From NCBI GenBank assembly GCA_004000155.1, contig RCSS01000248.1, forward strand, positions 1 through 18,382: DNA of 18,382 nucleotides. The letters run 5' to 3'. The stretch comes from Tubulinosema ratisbonensis (lineage: Eukaryota; Microsporidia; Tubulinosematidae). The translations under genes were made by a program, and so were the position numbers. The notes under the pieces were generated by a model. That model made no database searches and was not told the origin of the DNA. It saw only the letters and a program-made list of their open reading frames with translations. Positions 16,197 to 18,382 of the stretch are shown here, piece after piece. How positions within the stretch are numbered: position 1 is the stretch's first letter; the number at the start of each line of letters is the position of its first letter.

Positions 16197-18289
16197 ACAA
16201 AGATCTTAGTGTAACTGAGTGTCTAGATGAATTATATAAAGCTTTGTTTGATGACAGCAAGATGCCAAAATTAGAAAATGAATTACCAGAAAACGAGAAC
16301 CCACCTAAAAGAAGCGATTTAAAAGAAAAAGGAACAAAAGCTGAAGATCTTTCTGCGGTTTTTAAAGAATTTTTTGATGAAATTTTTCAAATTACAGGCA
16401 AAAAAAACATAACCAAGGAAACTATTTTGGAATTGGTAGACACACTTGATTTCTTTAAAGATTTGCTCGACAAAGATGATCTGTGCCAAGATATTGTTGA
16501 GCCTGCAAAAATAGTTTATAGAAATTTATATGACAAAATTCAATCAACAAAATACGATGAACTTAAATCCATTTCTATTAGCGCAGATCGAAAGATTCCT
16601 GATATTAGAAATAAAATTAAACAAAAATCTGAAGAATTGAAAACTTCATCAAAGGAAAATGACGCGGCTTTAAGAGAAAAGTTAGATTCGCTTTTGGAAG
16701 ATTTTCTAAAGTTAACCTTTGAGAAAGAAATAGCTATTGAAGAACAGAAGTTATTGAAATCGTTTTTAGTTGATTTATTAAAGGTTTCCGAGAAACAAAT
16801 GTCTGAATGTCTTGACTTGCCGGTGGAAAATGTTAAAAAGCTTATACCAGGAGAATTTTTGAATGATACATTTAAAGCAAACGAAGAGAAAGCCCAAATG
16901 ATAAAAGCCGAATTAAATAATTTATCTAAGAAACTTCAACAATTTGGTGAAATTAAATCACAAGAAACAAAGAAAACAGAGGAACTTAACAATCAGTTGC
17001 AACAACATAAAGAAAACTTTGAAAAAAATTTAAATGCACAAAAAGTAAAATTAGAAGATGAAATTAATAAAATGAAAGAAATATTTAAAACTCAAGGAAA
17101 AGAATTTCTACCTGAATTACCAAATAAAATTCAAAATTTAATGCAGCAAACAAACGAAAATGTTATAAAACTCGTTGATGATCTTCAATCCACAATCACA
17201 CAGAACAAACTACCAGAAAATCTTGCAATCGGTTTAGAACCTCTAGATTTGACAACAAAGGCTAAATTTGATCTTAATAATTTATTTTCTGAATTTTCAA
17301 CTTTAAAAAATCATTTAGTTTATTCGGAATTAACTCCTGAACTCAAAACATCATTTGATAAGTTGAATATCTTTTTTGATAAATTGGTAGATTCAAATAA
17401 AACAGAAAATGTAAAATTACAGTTAAAAGATGAACAAGGAAATGTTATTTACCCCAAAGTAAATATTATTAATGAGCCTGAAATTAAGCAGCCTGAAAAC
17501 AAGAATCAACCAAGTGGCGAAACTGGCCAAAAAACTTCTTTGTTTTCTTTCTTTAGAAGTTTTGCAAATTGGTTTAGAAAAGATGGAGATGAAACTCAAC
17601 AAAAACCAAAAATTCAAGCTAGTAGTGAAGAAACACCTCAACCCCCAGATAATGAAAAACCCCCTAAAACTTCAGATAGTAGTGAAGAAACACTTCAACC
17701 CTCAGATAGTGAAGAATCCTCTGAAACTCCAACTGGAGGTAGTGGAGTACCCCCTAAAACTTCAGATAGTAGTGAAGAAACCCCTCAACCCCCAGATAGT
17801 GAAGAATCCTCTGAAACTCCCATTAGAGATGGTAAAAAATACAAAATAAAACTACCACCCAATTTAACATACGACATTAAAGACTTAACTCTTCTTCACA
17901 ACAATCAAACAAATCACATTTCATTAGAATCATCCTCTCTACCCCAAGAAATACTATCTAACTTACTAACCAAATACACTCATAACACAATACAAGATTA
18001 CATAACATTCTTACAACTAAACTTACAATCCTTGTTGGATGGTAAAGAAACAAAAAACAAAGAAATATTTTATGATGGTCCTTTAAATATAAAATTAATA
18101 GCAGTGATAAAACATTTTTTATTAATTGAATTAACTAAATTTACTTTACTAATCAAATGTATAAAATGTAATAAAATTAATAAATGTAAAAGTAACGAAG
18201 AATATTTGTGTACTTGTAAAGAAATAATACAAATATTCTGTGTTTTTTATCTGGTAAATGTGGTAAAATGGTTTGTTAAATGGTTCTAA
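16121..18289 (+). CDS. 3' part of frameshifted long coiled-coil, Ser/Pro-repeat protein
   Basis: The frame is open from 16121 to TAA at 18287-18289. The first 40 or so codons carry no ATG, so this is a continuation of the preceding ORF after a one-base deletion, not a separate gene. A candidate site is the GGG at 16134-16136. After that point it encodes charged helical sequence, then a strong coiled coil (about 16874-17108). A linker and a Ser/Glu/Pro tandem repeat follow (17621-17822). A C-terminal domain has a Cys cluster (C-x2-C-x5-C, then C-x-C) and a hydrophobic end. No known domain is recognised. The layout suggests a scaffold or surface-associated protein, but no function can be assigned. 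Confidence 0.68.
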   Translation, partial: NDHKREDGEYTVRNSEIIPKISGIVDKDLSVTECLDELYKALFDDSKMPKLENELPENENPPKRSDLKEKGTKAEDLSAVFKEFFDEIFQITGKKNITKETILELVDTLDFFKDLLDKDDLCQDIVEPAKIVYRNLYDKIQSTKYDELKSISISADRKIPDIRNKIKQKSEELKTSSKENDAALREKLDSLLEDFLKLTFEKEIAIEEQKLLKSFLVDLLKVSEKQMSECLDLPVENVKKLIPGEFLNDTFKANEEKAQMIKAELNNLSKKLQQFGEIKSQETKKTEELNNQLQQHKENFEKNLNAQKVKLEDEINKMKEIFKTQGKEFLPELPNKIQNLMQQTNENVIKLVDDLQSTITQNKLPENLAIGLEPLDLTTKAKFDLNNLFSEFSTLKNHLVYSELTPELKTSFDKLNIFFDKLVDSNKTENVKLQLKDEQGNVIYPKVNIINEPEIKQPENKNQPSGETGQKTSLFSFFRSFANWFRKDGDETQQKPKIQASSEETPQPPDNEKPPKTSDSSEETLQPSDSEESSETPTGGSGVPPKTSDSSEETPQPPDSEESSETPIRDGKKYKIKLPPNLTYDIKDLTLLHNNQTNHISLESSSLPQEILSNLLTKYTHNTIQDYITFLQLNLQSLLDGKETKNKEIFYDGPLNIKLIAVIKHFLLIELTKFTLLIKCIKCNKINKCKSNEEYLCTCKEIIQIFCVFYLVNVVKWFVKWF
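17621..17822 (+). repeat. coding tandem repeat, Ser/Glu/Pro-rich
   Basis: Three in-frame units begin at 17621, 17678 and 17768 with SSEET(P/L)QP and continue (P/S)D(N/S)E. Units 1 and 2 are separated by PPKTSD, and the same PPKTSD precedes unit 3. Spacing is 57 and then 90 bp, the second unit carrying an extra Gly-rich segment. Near-identity at DNA level suggests recent expansion. Confidence 0.8.
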
Positions 18290-18351
18290 TAAATTTTTAG
18301 ATAACATGTTTGTGATCGCTGAGATGAATAAAATGTTTATGAGTGAGTAAA

Positions 18352-18382
18352 ATGAGTATTTTTTTAGAAGATTGGTTGGATT
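18352..18382 (+). CDS. possible start of next gene (truncated by window)
   Basis: An ATG at 18352 is open for the remaining ten codons (MSIFLEDWLD). Nothing can be said about the product, and the start is unsupported by a CCC motif. Confidence 0.12.
   Translation, partial: MSIFLEDWLD

Noticed and set aside
17472..17849. 125-codon plus-strand ORF with regular LKLQIVVKK-type repeats
   Set aside because: It is the alternative frame of the Ser/Glu/Pro tandem repeat; the repeats simply reflect the DNA repeat of the main frame.

Overview
The window looks like nuclear DNA of a microsporidian. It is very AT-rich and has short intron-free genes. A compact RNA polymerase I largest subunit is recognisable. 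Three plus-strand genes carry a CCC or CCCC motif just upstream of the ATG, a known microsporidian start-site signal. Another recognisable gene is a Merlin/IS1016-type transposase, a family known from microsporidia. I cannot name the species. Isolated N characters, two of them at silent third codon positions of the polymerase gene, look like unresolved polymorphism.

Layout. 104-1486 (minus) encodes a secreted Thr/Ser-rich protein. 1550-2630 is AT-rich spacer holding a 59-bp truncated retroposon copy (1936-1994, minus) between 14-bp direct repeats. 2631-3131 (minus) is an unrecognised 166-aa protein. It diverges from RPA1 (3494-7462, plus), the RNA polymerase I largest subunit. 7463-9841 is gene-poor and holds a small frameshifted ORF (7880-8084, minus), a diverged direct repeat pair and a possible transposase relic. 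9842-10909 (minus) is a probably secreted protein with a strong nuclear-localisation-type basic cluster. 11973-12866 (plus) is an intact DDE transposase. 13008-13523 (plus) is a likely monopolin Csm1/Pcs1 subunit with Cdk-type sites and a KEN box. 13524-14806 holds a long stem-loop (13788-13849) and a 218-bp retroposon (13958-14175) with a perfect 17-bp target-site duplication. 14807-15255 (minus) is a small gene broken in a cluster of Ns. 15726-18289 (plus) is a long coiled-coil, repeat-containing gene split by one frameshift.

The genes do not form a pathway. The picture is of housekeeping genes (RPA1, Csm1-like) separated by spacers that have collected class I and class II mobile elements and decayed coding fragments, next to lineage-specific and possibly secreted proteins. 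The best novelty is the retroposon family: two copies in opposite orientation share a conserved 3' end followed by an A tail. Each has its own target-site duplication, so mobilisation by a non-LTR (LINE-type) machinery can be read directly from the sequence.
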